Of a stretch of DNA of 64,000 nucleotides, positions 36,413-47,301 are shown one piece after another (the stretch's first letter is position 1; the number at the start of each line of letters is the position of its first letter). Below the pieces are notes generated by a model. That model was not told the DNA's origin. It did no database searches and saw nothing but the letters and a program-made list of their open reading frames with translations. The DNA comes from Imbricaverruca yamaguchii (lineage: Eukaryota; Arthropoda; Thecostraca; Neoverrucidae), in contig JAOTOL010001309.1 of the NCBI GenBank assembly GCA_034440575.1, positions 146,001-210,000 on the forward strand, in the 5' to 3' direction. The position numbers were made by a program, and so were the translations under genes.

Positions 36413-37060
36413 CCTGCTCAATAGATGAGCAGTCTCAGCAGCAACGTGATGGTATACTCAAAGAATTTGTCAAATAAGTCAGACTAAATCAGATCTTGAG
36501 TATGCCATGTCTTATTTGTGCTTGATTAAAAAAGCAACCCATTATATCTTATTGCCATATCGGAGAAGCTAGACACCACCTATACAGGTGCAAGAAAAAC
36601 ATCGGAATACGGACATCATTATCAGCCAATTTGGGAGAAGAAAGTATGGGTGTAATTGCAAAATCAAAAGTGCAAAAAGCTGCTGATTTGAACAGGAAGT
36701 GTAGAATAGATGAAATATATGATATGGTGAAGGGCTGTACTGCTCCATTCTTTTATGGTCATGACGAACAGATGAGAAGGGACGAGTAGTCTAGGGGTAA
36801 GTTGCCCATCTCACAAGTGAATGATTGTGGGTCCGAGCCTCACCTGTCGCCTTTCTTTGCTCGCAACCAATCGGCGTGAGAGATTGGCGACGCTACATGA
36901 CTCACCGGCCGAGGTATCGTAAAACTAGTAACCACGAACAGAAGAGAGGGAAGAGCACTGTTAACTTAGGTAGTATGTCATATGTAAAGGTGAGTGCACA
37001 CCAGGCCTCAGTGAAAATGCATCTCGGGGATGTGCATGTAGGTCATTTTGCATGTGACTG
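36413..37060 (+). pseudogene. Unidentified coding-like segment, interrupted by a SINE
   Basis: From about 36640 a frame starting MGVIAKSKVQKAADLNRKCR runs into the SINE at 36781. The same style of coding sequence resumes after it (STVNLGSMSYVKVSAHQ) and ends near 37060. The peptide has varied, non-repetitive composition, unlike the random frames nearby. The SINE's target duplication explains the break. I do not recognise the family. It could be a decayed transposon gene, an integrated viral gene or a host pseudogene. The part before 36640 shows nothing clear. Confidence 0.3.
36781..36933 (+). mobile_element. tRNA-derived SINE with target-site duplication
   Basis: The head has an A-box-like 'gtagtctaggggtaag' and a B-box-like 'gggtccgagcctc', followed by the family body and the tail 'atcgtaaaactagtaac'. 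Direct repeats of 17 bases (36764-36780 and 36934-36950, 15 of 17 identical) flank it. It has the same orientation as, and splits, a coding-like segment. Confidence 0.8.
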
Positions 37061-38547
37061 AAAACGCATTGAAAACATCGTCGCACAAAAGTTCGAAGGT
37101 TTTCTCCAAGATCGTATAACAGGTGCACCTTGCCTTCCTTGGTGGTGATGGAACTAACCAGGTAGTTTCTGCATTAAATGGGATGGATGGCACACTTTGA
37201 ATAACTGATGGGGCATCCTGTGGTCGAATTGTTTTCTTGTGCCACCAGGTGGAATTGCTCTATCGAGCTCTGTTTGGTCTGCCGAACGGAAAAATAGCCA
37301 GGCCCAGCACGTTATCTTGGCCAATTGGAAAGTGAATTGCAGGGGATGTACACAAGCTAGATGTATTTGCTACAGTAACATATAACGATGTTCCAGAGCT
37401 GCTATCACGTATTGAGCAGGGACTAAGTACTGATATAAGGATACTGTATCAATGTGCTAAGTATGCGACTAATGGTATCACCGATGGGGTGCGAAGTCGT
37501 ATGCGTAAACAAATGTACGTGGCGAGATAGTACACGGCCCAGAGCCGTATTCTACGCTATTTGTATCTGTATCTGAGCCATCTGTAACATTATACAGCCT
37601 TGTGAAATGTGTTTAAATATATGTGGGTGTGTGCCGACTGTGGTGCAATGCAAGAAGCGGGATGTGGCGCATGGGCGATGAGATGGACCTGTGCGATGAG
37701 ATGAAACGACAGAAAGAGCATTTCCAGGGCACCGAGATGGAAACCATTGAAAAGCCCACGCCGAGAAACGTGTATATGGTGCATCCCGGGGACGTTATGC
37801 TGACCATGCTGGGTGACAATGACAAAGTGCTCAGGATAGAGTCTGTCAACATGATCAAAACCGTGCGCCAAAAAGCCTCTCGACGAAACGCGGCACAATT
37901 CGGCAATGAGTGACAAGAAAAACCGCTTTTGACAAGAAACATGAGTGAGGAAAACATCTACAGTTCATTGAAGAACCACTTCAGACTCTATAGTTCTTTG
38001 CCACTCACAGTCAACTGAGAGGTCGGGAAAACGGACAACTGAAGCGTCGGCGGTGGTGGCCGGTGCCGGAAGACAACACAAACGCTCTAAACAAAACACA
38101 ATTTAGGGAAATCCACACAGGTCGAGCCACCAAGAAAGTTCACAACGACTGAAGAACATAATCATCGTGGCGGTGTGACGTCCCCTGCAAACCGTAATGT
38201 GTGTTCAATGAAAACTTAACATGTCTAAATACAAAGTGTAATGCAATACGTCTGTTATGGATGGAATGCTTCTGATGGGCTGGCCTATCAGAATGTGACG
38301 ACTGAGATGGATTCCAATTTGCTTACATATGCTTATAACGAGCGACGTAAGGCTAATGCTCTATTTGTCATATTGCCAAATGCAAAATTTGGAGCGTGTC
38401 GTCTGACACGAGCCCACCTATGAAGAAAGCTTGAACTATGCAAACGCTTCAATTTGAAAATTAATCCTCAGTATCAAAGTGCGAAGATTATGCTGTGAAG
38501 TGAATTTCCATTGCAGAAGCTTTATAAAATTTTTAATATATTAATTA
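37061..38547 (+). other. Cluster of short unidentified coding-like frames
   Basis: Three frames look like real but decayed coding sequence: 37346-37530 (DVHKLDVFATVTYNDVPELL), 37623-37916 (with VYMVHPGDVMLTMLGDND) and 38241-38423 (MQYVCYGWNASDGLAYQN). Together with the segment at 36.6-37.06 kb, all on the plus strand, they suggest a compact gene-dense element rather than spliced host exons. No family could be assigned by eye. An overlapping minus-strand frame at 37613-37957 weakens the case for 37623-37916. Confidence 0.25.
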
Positions 38548-38945
38548 AAGATATAGAAGTCTGAGAGGATATCTCATCGAGGTCTTTAAATTTGTTCATG
38601 TTCAGGAGAAGGGATATCTCAGGGAAATGTTTGAGTTTAACAAATTATGAAGTTAGAAGTCATCAATTCAAAATTAACGTTAACAACAGCAGGACAATGT
38701 TAAGCCAGTAGAAATTCACCAACAGGGTAGTAGAGCATTGAAACCAGATGCCATAAACCATTGTCAGTAGCATCACACTGAACGTCTTTAAAAACAGCAT
38801 AGACAATCATAAGAATAGAGGTGAGTATTCCACGGAATACTGATCGACAGATTTGGTGGGCAACTAGTTGAGTGTCCAGAGTGCAACCAAGAAGGGCCCT
38901 TGTGGCTCATAGTTTCACGGATCTTTTTATGTCTTTATGTCTTTA
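38548..38945 (+). mobile_element. 5'-truncated CR1 LINE fragment
   Basis: It matches the last 400 bases of the CR1 element at 4.5-8.2 kb, from the codons for RYRSLRGYLIEVF to the 3' UTR ('gtggctcatagtttcac'). The tail has 'tttatgtc' repeated. The reading frame is broken. It ends about 210 bases before the long direct repeat flanking the I-group LINE. Confidence 0.85.
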
Positions 38946-39153
38946 ATAACCAATTTAAGCTTTATTTTCTTTCTATCGCCATCCACAACTCAAAAATGCA
39001 AAAGTACGCCTAACAAATTAAATCGATCGGTGGGGGCAAAAACATAAATGGTTGAAAATAATTTGATAGGTGGGATCAGCATCATAAACTGTATCGGAAT
39101 AAACGGAGCCACCAACACATTTGGATAAAAGTATAGAAGGGTTACCCTAATGC

Positions 39154-39543
39154 ACAATATATGCCTGTGGGTCCATGTGCACCTATGAAGAAGCGCAAAG
39201 CTAGCTGCTTCTCTGTGTGAAGTCGAAAGAGTACTCTGAGCAGTGGTAGGTGCAGAGTAGTGCAGTCAGGGTTATCTCAAATCTATCAGCCAAGCAACCG
39301 AATGCTGTGTGTGCTGAGTGAGCCCCATGTTCATTTCCGTTTGGATGGAACAAGCTGATGCTGATCGCCAGCAGCAATGCATTGCTGTTGTCTACACATG
39401 GGTGTCACTACGATGGAGGCGGTCGGGACGCACCCCAAGCCAGGTCCTCACCTGATTAGATACGTTTTCCATCTGCACTTAGAGAAGCTATCCAAAAGTG
39501 GGTTCATCCCCATTTGACAAGCCCATCTTCCCTTCCTAGTTGT
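39154..39543. repeat. Left copy of a 390-bp direct repeat flanking the I-group LINE
   Basis: This copy aligns over its whole length with 46322-46726. By eye there are two substitutions and one 15-base insertion (an 'agcagt' microsatellite expansion) in the right copy. Its position directly outside both LINE ends makes a target-site duplication the simplest reading. Confidence 0.9.
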
Positions 39544-40197
39544 ATCGCCCATCTTCCCTTCCTAGTTTGCCCGCAGTGGGGCCGGCCTCGTTACACGGCT
39601 GGCTAGGGAAATGGCGCTCCCTCGGGTCACCACAGCCACCCCTCTTCCTTCCGTCCATACGCTCCCATTCCAATACCCATATCATCCCAACATCCATGTC
39701 CTTCACCTGGCCCTGCAACACCAACTATCCCTACTACGAGCAGGCAGGGCAACTTCCCCGGTCCTGCCCACCAGCTCAGTTTTATCGGGGTAGCCGCGCC
39801 CCCTCGGCCCGTCCCCCGGGGTTGACGGAGTCCTGGAGGTTGAGGTCCCCGTCGCACGGTGCTAGCTGTGACGGGGGACCAACACACCTCTTTGGTCCCG
39901 ATATCCCGGAGGGGCGGGCGGGCCCGTGGGACCTCACGCGGGTCAAGTGGCAGGTCGCCTCTGGCTGGGGGCCTGGATTTCCCGGTGCCTGCTGGCCCGG
40001 CCGGCCGGGGTCAAGGGGTGGGCGGCGCTGGATTCTGGTCGGGGTGGTGAGTCTCTCTCTCCCGGCCGGGTGAAGGCACCGCCTGCCCCGTATAGCTCCT
40101 CGGGCGCCTGGCGACCTCCCGTTCGCGGGATCAAGGCGTCCCCCCAGTAGGGCCCCTTAGGGGTGGGGCGCCCGAAGAGCCGAAACAACAACATTTC

Positions 40198-41943
40198 ATG
40201 GCATTCACTAACCAAAAAATCCCTCCTGGCGCCTCCCGTAGGGGCCAGACCAACCCTTCCCTTCTTTGATATCCAGACCGCCCCATCGGCCGTTCCCCCG
40301 GTCCTCGAGTCCTCGTCTTTAGAGGAATACACAAAAGTCTCACGTCTCTATCCCCATTTCAGAGGAAAGAAGGATGCGACAGATTCGGTGAGATTGTGAG
40401 TTGCCAGAAGTTGAGGGACGGTGCACTGGAGGTGGAATTTGCTGAAGCAGAGGAGGCAGGTGTTGCACTTACAATATCTGAGTTCGTGTATGGTGTGCGA
40501 AAGGACGGCAAGAAGCAGAAAGAAACTATCGAAATCACTGTGGAACCTCATAAAACCAAAAACACCTCGCGGGGGATTATAAATTGCTTTGATTTAAGGG
40601 ATGTGTCCGAGGACGAAATCGTGGATGGGCTCTCAAACTTTGGTGTGATTGGCGCGAGGAAAATGAAAGTAAAGAGAGGAGCAGATCTCATTATGACAAA
40701 CAACGTTATCTTGACATTTAACGGAACAGATTTACCTCCGGAGATTCGTGTGGGTTACGTACGGGTTAAGGTACGATAATTTCTTCCCAGCCCCATGCGT
40801 TGCTTCAAGTGCCAACGGTTTGGACACACTACCCAATTTTGCCGTAACCGGATCGCGTGCAGCAGGTGTGCCTCCCCTGAGCATTCCGGTGAAAATTGCG
40901 TGTCCAAAAACCTGTTCTGTGTCAACTGTGGCCAAGGACAGCATCCCCACACCGCGTACGACCGCACATGCCCGAATTATATCAAAGAAAGGGAGATCAT
41001 CTCAATAAAGCACACCAGAAAGATCACATTTAGAGAGGCCAGGGATCTATATGAAGCATCACACCTCAGGATTTCTTACTCGGCAAAAACCCAATCTTCC
41101 TTGGCGACCACACATTATATACAACCCAACAAGGCATCTGAGCTGATATCACACCTAACAGCCCTACTTCGAGCTTTTGGAGTTCCACTCGAGACACCTG
41201 CTGCACAGAGGCAGCCAACACCAGGCGACTCTGAGCCCACAGGTGTCGCAGCCACGACGTGTGAGCGCGATGACAACCCACCAGATGTGTCTAGGCCAGC
41301 ATCGGAAAGCGGGGAGTGGATTCAAGTCCAACGGACCAAGAGGTCTGTTCGGTCCTCCCCGCCAATGCCTTCCCCGTCACCTACCCTGAAATCCCCACCT
41401 CCTACATCCCATCCATCCTCCAACCTCCCATCAATCCCTCTACGCACCACCACCACCTCCAAATCCTTCTTATCCACATCCTCCCTTCCCGAATCTAACC
41501 CCCTCCCCGTGAGGCAGGCCTCGCCCTCACCCTCAACATCCGCTTCCGCACCTCCATCACCATCACGCAGCACCCACCGCCAAATCCATATCTCCGACGA
41601 AAGATTCAAGCACCAGGAAGCCGAAAGGCGTGCGCGCGAGGCCAAACGAGCACGACTCGCCCAGATGGAGAGGACCCGAACGAGGGGACGTCTAGGGACG
41701 GACAAATCTCTTCTCCCAAGGCCGGCCACCCCATCGCCGCGACGTCGAGTGGAGGGGCCGGATCCGTCAGACAAGATGGGCCCTCCTCCTCCACCCCGTT
41801 TGGGTCCCCAGAAAAGGGGAATCCCACTGTCGAGCTCCCCACCAGTGGAAGCGTCTCCGCGTTCTCGCCCCAGGACCCAATCGCTGGAACATAGCCAAGA
41901 CGAGTTAGCGAACTCCATTCCCGGGCAAGGAGGGCGGCTTTAA
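40198..41943 (+). pseudogene. I-group LINE ORF1, one frame with two internal stops
   Basis: The ATG at 40198 begins MAFTNQK and the same frame continues for 582 codons to the TAA at 41941-41943. It is interrupted only by TGA at 40267 and TAA at 40777. The N-terminal half has TSLSPFQRKEGCDRFGEI and EFVYGVRKDGKKQKETI, matching the copy at 19.3-19.6 kb. Three zinc knuckles follow from codon 200: CFKCQRFGHTTQFC, CSRCASPEHSGENC and CVNCGQGQHPHTAYDRTC. The C-terminal third is a Ser/Pro/Arg-rich tail. Such proteins bind element RNA in the ribonucleoprotein particle. Confidence 0.85.
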
Positions 41944-42060
41944 GCCCCTACGTAATTCTAATGAGTGACCATTGTATCATGCAACTTTTTCTGGAGAAGC
42001 CATTACTGGCTATATATGTGATATTTTTCGAAATATGCTTTAGGACTTAAACCGCCCACC

Positions 42061-43415
42061 ATGCAGACTTTTTTACAATGGAACTGTAGAGGTTTTAGAA
42101 CGAGTGTCCAAGAACTACAGAGAGTTCTTAATCAGCGATGCCCAGCAATAGTATGCCTGCAGGAAACAAAACTTAGACCAGAGCACAATATATCCATTAA
42201 AAACTATTCTGTCTTTCGTAAGGATGTCCTAGTTAGCACTATTGCTCATGGTGGGGTGCTTCTGGCTGTACACCATAGCGTTCCTGGAAAAGAAGTCGCG
42301 CTGACAACCACCTTACAGGCGGTGGCCGCACGTATCCTTCTGAACCGTCGCGCTCTTACTGTCTGCTCGCTGTACCTTCCCCTGGTGTTGTATTTCCAAT
42401 CAATGATATGGAGAAGCTCTTCTCTCAACTAACTCCTCCCCTACTTCTTTTGGGAGATTTTAATTCCCATAGCACTATATGGGGCTGCGCTGATACTAAC
42501 TCTCGTGGGCGTCTCTTGGAGGATTTCATTCTACGGACATCTCTTTGCGTATTAAACACTGGAGCTGGTACCCATTTTAGCCTCCCATCAGGTCTTACTT
42601 CGACTTTAGATCTTAGTCTCGTGAGCCTACAGCTGGTTAATATTTTTGAATGGTCAGTTGACGAGGACTCGTTGGGAAGCGACCATTTTCCCATCTGGCT
42701 ACATTATCAAGGTAGCCCGATATTAGGACCACGACCACAGCGATGGAACTTTAAAAACGCGGACTGGGAAATGTTTGAAGACCAGGTACAGCGTGCTTTT
42801 TGTTCACACTATGATCAACCACCAATTTCAATAGAGACATTTACTTCTCTCCTTCTAGAATGTGCATCAAGATGCATACCCAGAACCACTGTGTCCCCTA
42901 GGCGTACCCCAGTTCCTTGGTGGACGCTCGAGTGCCGGGATGCCATCCGAGCGAGGCGACGCGCATTTAGAGCTTTCAACCGTAACAGTACCACCAAAAA
43001 TTTAATTGAGTTTAGACGTGCTAGGGCTTTCGTGCGGCGTACGATACAGGAAGCGAAGCGGTCATCTTGGCGTCAGTATGTGAACTCTTTGAGCCGCTTT
43101 ACTCCCCACTCCCTGATCTGGTCCCGAATTAAACGGATCTCTGGCCACCTCAGTTCGATCCCTCTCCCCATATTAGTTATTGGCGATCGTGAAGTTGCTC
43201 ACCCGGTGGATGTAGCCAACGAATTTGGAACCGCACTTGCTGCAAGATGTCGAAATGGTACAATTGATCCAGCCTTCCTTCGTCATAAACGCCGCTGTGA
43301 AATGACTGGGATTGATTTTTCAACGCCTGATCGGCTTTCATATAACCAACCATTTACCAGATCTGAGCTGGTATCTGCCATTTCTTCGCTTGCAAGCGTC
43401 TCTGAGGGCCCGTGA
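42061..43415 (+). pseudogene. I-group LINE ORF2, endonuclease part
   Basis: The start MQTFLQWNCRGFRTSVQELQ and the CLQETKL block (metal-binding glutamate) are followed by a frameshift in a C run near 42380. The next frame carries LLLLGDFNSHSTIWG, LDLSLVS and LGSDHFPIW, the classic APE-type endonuclease blocks with catalytic Asp, Asn and His. The connector to the polymerase (PWWTLECRDAIRARRRAF) follows. A second frameshift lies near 43.39 kb, before the reverse transcriptase. In working elements this domain nicks target DNA to prime reverse transcription. Confidence 0.85.
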
Positions 43416-45780
43416 CTGTGTACACAACGAGTTATTGAGACATCTGCCGCAGGGAGTTACATCCGTACTTTTACGTGCATTTAACAATTTATGGGAGCTC
43501 GGGCTATTCCCTCCATCGTGGAGGGATGCCACGATAGTCCCTCTTCTTAAACCTGGGAAAAGCGGTACCGACCCTTTGAACTACCGCCCAATATCCTTGA
43601 CATCTGCCCTTTGCAAGCTATTGGAAAAGATGGTTAGCGTTCGCCTCATGTGGTTCCTAGAAAAACACGACCTTCTTGCAAATTACCAATGCGGTTTCCG
43701 GAAAAACAGAAGCACCACTGATCACATTTTATCTCTAGACACCGAGGTAAGGGTTGCTTTTCGTAGAAAACACAATCTGGGGGCCGTTTTCTTCGACATT
43801 GAGAAAGCATATGACACAACATGGCGTCATGGAATCCTCATGAAACTCGTAAAGAAAGGAATATATGGTCGCATGGGAATTTTTCTGCAAAATTTTTTGA
43901 AAGAAAGGAGATTTCGGGTACGCATTGGCTGCCATTTCTCTCGCTGGTTCATCCAGGAAAACGGTGTCCCACAAGGAAGTGTTCTCAGCGTTCCACTATT
44001 CGGTATCATGATCGATGATATCGGCGATTCCATTCCGCGGAGCATGGGGCGATCACTTTTCGTAGACGATTTTGCCATTTGGTCCTGCGCTTCACGAACA
44101 CCAGCATTACAACGGCAGTTGCAACTAGCAGTTTCACGCCTGGAAAAGTGGGCAAACGTCAATGGATTATCATTCTCTGCAACGAAAACTGTCGCCCTCC
44201 ATTTTTCTCGTCGCCGATGTGACCAGAACATGGAAATGAAACTGTACGGCAGGAGTATACCTGTCCAACCCGTGGTGCGATTTCTGGGGGTGGAATTTGA
44301 CCAACGTCTTACATACTTGCACCACCTGAAAACTCTACGTAGAAAATGTTTTAGCGCACTGAATATCATGAAATGCGTTGCTCGTACATCTTATGGTGCT
44401 GATCGAGCTACGCTTATGCTGTTGTATCGTTCTCTGATACGTTCAAAACTTGACTACGCAAGTTTTATCTATGACGGTGCTGCTGCAGCTAATAAGCATA
44501 TGCTGGACACCATCCACCACACTGCTATCCGCATTGCAACTGGCGCATTTCGTACCTCACCCACGGTAAGCCTTCTAGCAGAGGCACATGAGCCGCCCCT
44601 CTGCCTGCGTAGAGAAAGGCTGGGTATGCGCTACGCCTGCAAACTTCGCCAGCTCCCTGCTCATCCCGCTTACACACATGTTTTCTCGCGACGACTGGCG
44701 ACCATTTTCCCCGCAGATCGAAACTTGAGTGTTGCTCCGTTCGGTGTACGCATGCGTGAACTTTTCCGAGAAAGCCGGGTCAGACTCCAAGGTATCCGGA
44801 AAGTCGAGCACACGGAGAACCCTCCATGGGAGTTGGTCGCACCAGAGGTGGATTTATCCCTTGCTAGGACCAAGAAAGCCGATATCTCTCCGGAAGAGTT
44901 TCGCTCGCTGGCCCTTGAACGCATCGCTTCATTTCACGAATGGGTAACCACATATACCGATGGCTCTAGAACTGATGATGGTGTGGGCAGCGCATTCGTT
45001 TGTGTCACCGTCACCCGATCATTTTCCCTCCCGAAACACGCATCTGTATACTCATCGGAACTTGTAGCCATTCTGAAGGCCGTATGCTATATCAAAGTGT
45101 CAGAAGGTGATCGCCATGTGGTTTTCACTGACTCTTTAAGTAGTCTCTTAGCCGTGAAAACATTTTATCCATCCAACCCACTTGTGCGTGATATTCTAAG
45201 GTGTCTCACTGCTGTGCACCGCTTGGGACGGCGAGTGGTTCTGTGTTGGCTCCCTGGCCATGTTGGAATTTCTGGGAACGAGTTGGCGGACGCTGCGGCA
45301 AGGCGTGCAGCGCATTCTCCGTGCACCCGGTCGCTGCCGCTTCCCGCCACAGACTATTACAGACAGATTTCCGTCTTTCTCCTGGAGAAGTGGCAAACAA
45401 TGTGGGACGAGACCAGTGCGAACAAGCTGCGAGGCATCAAGCCACGTCTGGAACCATGGGGTTCGTCCCATCATACGCATAGAAAAGAAGAGGTGACATT
45501 ATGTCGCCTCCGCATAGGGCACACTTACGCCACGCACGGTTATCTGCTGTGCGGCGGCGACAGACCCCAGTGCGCTAGATGTTTATCACCACTGACAGTG
45601 CACCATGTTTTGATCTCGTGTCCTGCATACGCTGACGAGCGTCGACGTTACTTTGGATCTCTCCAGGTGGTTTCGCTTGACAGCGTTCTTAGTGACAACT
45701 CTGCAGTTGTCCAATCGGGACAGCTGATTAATTTTTTATCTGAAGTGTCATTCTTAACCATATATGACCCTCATCGATAG
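43390..45780 (+). CDS. I-group LINE ORF2, reverse transcriptase and RNase H part
   Basis: The frame is open for about 800 codons to TAG at 45778. The reverse transcriptase shows LNYRPISLTSALCKLLEKM, AVFFDIEKAYDTTWRHGIL (catalytic Asp), NGVPQGSVLSVPLF and SLFVDDFAIW (the catalytic Asp pair). RNase H follows with all four acidic residues visible: YTDGSRTDDGVGSAF, VYSSELVAILKAV, VFTDSLSSLLAV and LPGHVGISGNELADAA. A Cys/His cluster (CARCLSPLTVHHVLISC) closes the protein. It is in the same frame as the first endonuclease segment but is cut off from it by two frameshifts. Catalytic residues are conserved, so the copy was active recently. Confidence 0.88.
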   Translation: MQASLRARDCVHNELLRHLPQGVTSVLLRAFNNLWELGLFPPSWRDATIVPLLKPGKSGTDPLNYRPISLTSALCKLLEKMVSVRLMWFLEKHDLLANYQCGFRKNRSTTDHILSLDTEVRVAFRRKHNLGAVFFDIEKAYDTTWRHGILMKLVKKGIYGRMGIFLQNFLKERRFRVRIGCHFSRWFIQENGVPQGSVLSVPLFGIMIDDIGDSIPRSMGRSLFVDDFAIWSCASRTPALQRQLQLAVSRLEKWANVNGLSFSATKTVALHFSRRRCDQNMEMKLYGRSIPVQPVVRFLGVEFDQRLTYLHHLKTLRRKCFSALNIMKCVARTSYGADRATLMLLYRSLIRSKLDYASFIYDGAAAANKHMLDTIHHTAIRIATGAFRTSPTVSLLAEAHEPPLCLRRERLGMRYACKLRQLPAHPAYTHVFSRRLATIFPADRNLSVAPFGVRMRELFRESRVRLQGIRKVEHTENPPWELVAPEVDLSLARTKKADISPEEFRSLALERIASFHEWVTTYTDGSRTDDGVGSAFVCVTVTRSFSLPKHASVYSSELVAILKAVCYIKVSEGDRHVVFTDSLSSLLAVKTFYPSNPLVRDILRCLTAVHRLGRRVVLCWLPGHVGISGNELADAAARRAAHSPCTRSLPLPATDYYRQISVFLLEKWQTMWDETSANKLRGIKPRLEPWGSSHHTHRKEEVTLCRLRIGHTYATHGYLLCGGDRPQCARCLSPLTVHHVLISCPAYADERRRYFGSLQVVSLDSVLSDNSAVVQSGQLINFLSEVSFLTIYDPHR

Positions 45781-45949
45781 CTGTGATATGTATACTTGGC
45801 AACAAAGCATAGCGACTAACTTCGGGACAACTGTTTCCTTTTTTATCGAATGTTGCCTTCAAAGCGATTTACACACGTCACCGACGTGGCACCATACGCT
45901 CGGAACCATGGCATGTCGCTCCAACTGATTTTCGCTTGCACTTGCTCTT

Positions 45950-46200
45950 GCTATTTCACCGTTTCACTGATGTTACTCCCATTTCACTGTTCCACTGATG
46001 TGTCCTGGCGCTTGCTCTTTCTGTTTCACTGATGTTGCTCCCGTTTCACAGTTCTACTGATGTTTGCTCACGCTTGCTCTTTCTGTTCCACTGATGCTAC
46101 GCCCGTTTCACTATTTCACTGATGTTACTCCCGTTTCATTGTTTCACCGATGTTTGACTGCGCTTGCTCTTTTATTTCACTGTTTCACTTATATCTGCCC
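45950..46200 (+). repeat. Tandem repeat in the LINE 3' UTR (about 60 bp)
   Basis: Three to four imperfect units contain 'gcttgctctttctgtttcac', 'tgatgttactcccgtttcac' and similar words. Their position between the ORF2 stop and the 3' tail makes them part of the element. Confidence 0.8.
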
Positions 46201-46321
46201 GTATTCTGAATATTTGTGTACTACTGTTGGCACCAATCATCACAAGCTGTCAATCTAACATTGTTATGGGCGCTGTATGACCGAAGCAGTCGAAGCGCCC
46301 CTAAGCCCAAATAACCAACCA

Positions 46322-46726
46322 ACAATATATGCCTGTGGGTCCATGTGCACCTATGAAGAAGCGCAAAGCTAGCTGCTTCTCTGTGTGAAGTTGAAAGAGT
46401 ACTCTGAGCAGTGGTAGGTGCAGAGTAGTAGCAGTAGCAGTAGTGCAGTCAGGGTTATCTCAAATCTATCAGCCAAGCAACCGAATGCTGTGTGTGCTGA
46501 GTGAGCCCCATGTTCATTTCCGTTTGGATGGAACAAGCTGATGCTGATCGCCAGGAGCAATGCATTGCTGTTGTCTACACATGGGTGTCACTACGATGGA
46601 GGCGGTCGGGACGCACCCCAAGCCAGGTCCTCACCTGATTAGATACGTTTTCCATCTGCACTTAGAGAAGCTATCCAAAAGTGGGTTCATCCCCATTTGA
46701 CAAGCCCATCTTCCCTTCCTAGTTGT
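46322..46726. repeat. Right copy of the 390-bp direct repeat
   Basis: This copy starts immediately after the LINE tail. It differs from the left copy at 39154-39543 by two base changes (one at a CpG) and a 15-base expansion of a short AGT/AGC microsatellite. If the target-site reading is right, the unoccupied locus contained one copy. Confidence 0.9.
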
Positions 46727-47208
46727 TTCATTATGAACTTCCTATTGAGTAAGAAATAAGTACCATCTGAAATGAATTACATGTACTGATTGACGATGGT
46801 ACTGACTTAATTCATATTGACAGTGCAACGTGGTGATGATTTGATCAAAAAATTATTTCTGGGTATTATTGAACTTTCGTTTTCTCGAATGGTTCCACAT
46901 ATTGCCATGATCAGGTAACTGCACCTGATATTAAAAAAGAGATAGCTAGATGTTCGTATTATATCTATTTAAGACATTAACTCAGAGCATGTCTGCTTTT
47001 GATGCAAACATCAATGAAAGATGTATATTTTTGTGGGCTTCTTGCACTACTCTCCGATGAATAGGACATATAAAAATCTTATAGTATAAAGAAAGGTTAA
47101 TTAAATATAAGCTTCAACTTTGCATTCTACGATAAGATTCAGATTATACTTGCTTCATCTAAAAGACATGTGCTCCCCAGGTGATGTTTTTGGACATCTG
47201 AACACAGG
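46727..47208. other. Region upstream of the CRYZ-like coding start
   Basis: AT-rich with no recognised element. Just before the coding start there are two AG acceptor-like sites ('gctccccag' at about 47180 and 'aacacag' at 47207), so a non-coding first exon may lie further upstream. Confidence 0.35.
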
Positions 47209-47301
47209 ATGAAGGCTATACGAGTAACTAAGTTTGGAGCGCCAGAGGTGCTGGAATATGTCGAAGATGTTGCATTGCCAGCTATTACTGCCTCATGTCA
47301 G
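47209..47301 (+). CDS. Quinone oxidoreductase (CRYZ-like), coding exon 1
   Basis: The exon begins with ATG and encodes 31 residues, MKAIRVTKFGAPEVLEYVED and the rest of the first beta strands. It ends CAG|GTAAGT in phase 0. The opening 'MKAIRVxxFGxPEVLxYxE' is typical of zeta-crystallin-type NADPH quinone oxidoreductases, members of the MDR (zinc-free alcohol dehydrogenase-like) superfamily. They reduce quinones by one electron and bind NADPH in the cytosol. The start was chosen because it is the first ATG and gives the family N-terminus. Splice phase matches exon 2 at 50120. The 2.8-kb intron that follows is filled with repeats and a transposon. Confidence 0.88.

Larger units (their letters stand above)
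39570..46321 (+). mobile_element. I-group LINE with RNase H, nearly intact
   Basis: A non-LTR retrotransposon of about 6.75 kb. It has a 5' UTR (39.57-40.2 kb, GC-rich), ORF1 with three CCHC knuckles (40198-41943) and a 117-base gap. ORF2 follows with endonuclease, reverse transcriptase, RNase H and a Cys/His cluster (42061-45780). The 3' UTR holds tandem repeats and ends in the tail 'ctaagcccaaataaccaacc'. Both ends are bounded by a 390/405-base direct repeat. The near identity of those repeats and the 822-codon open frame point to a fairly recent insertion. Two in-frame stops in ORF1 and two frameshifts in ORF2 remain, unless they are sequencing errors. RNase H places it in the wider I group; I do not name a clade. 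Confidence 0.88.

Noticed and set aside
36781..36933. Genuine tRNA gene (also 22.1, 24.6, 47.4 and 61.5 kb)
   Set aside because: A and B boxes are present but no acceptor stem or cloverleaf closes, and long non-tRNA bodies follow; two copies have target duplications, so they are SINEs.
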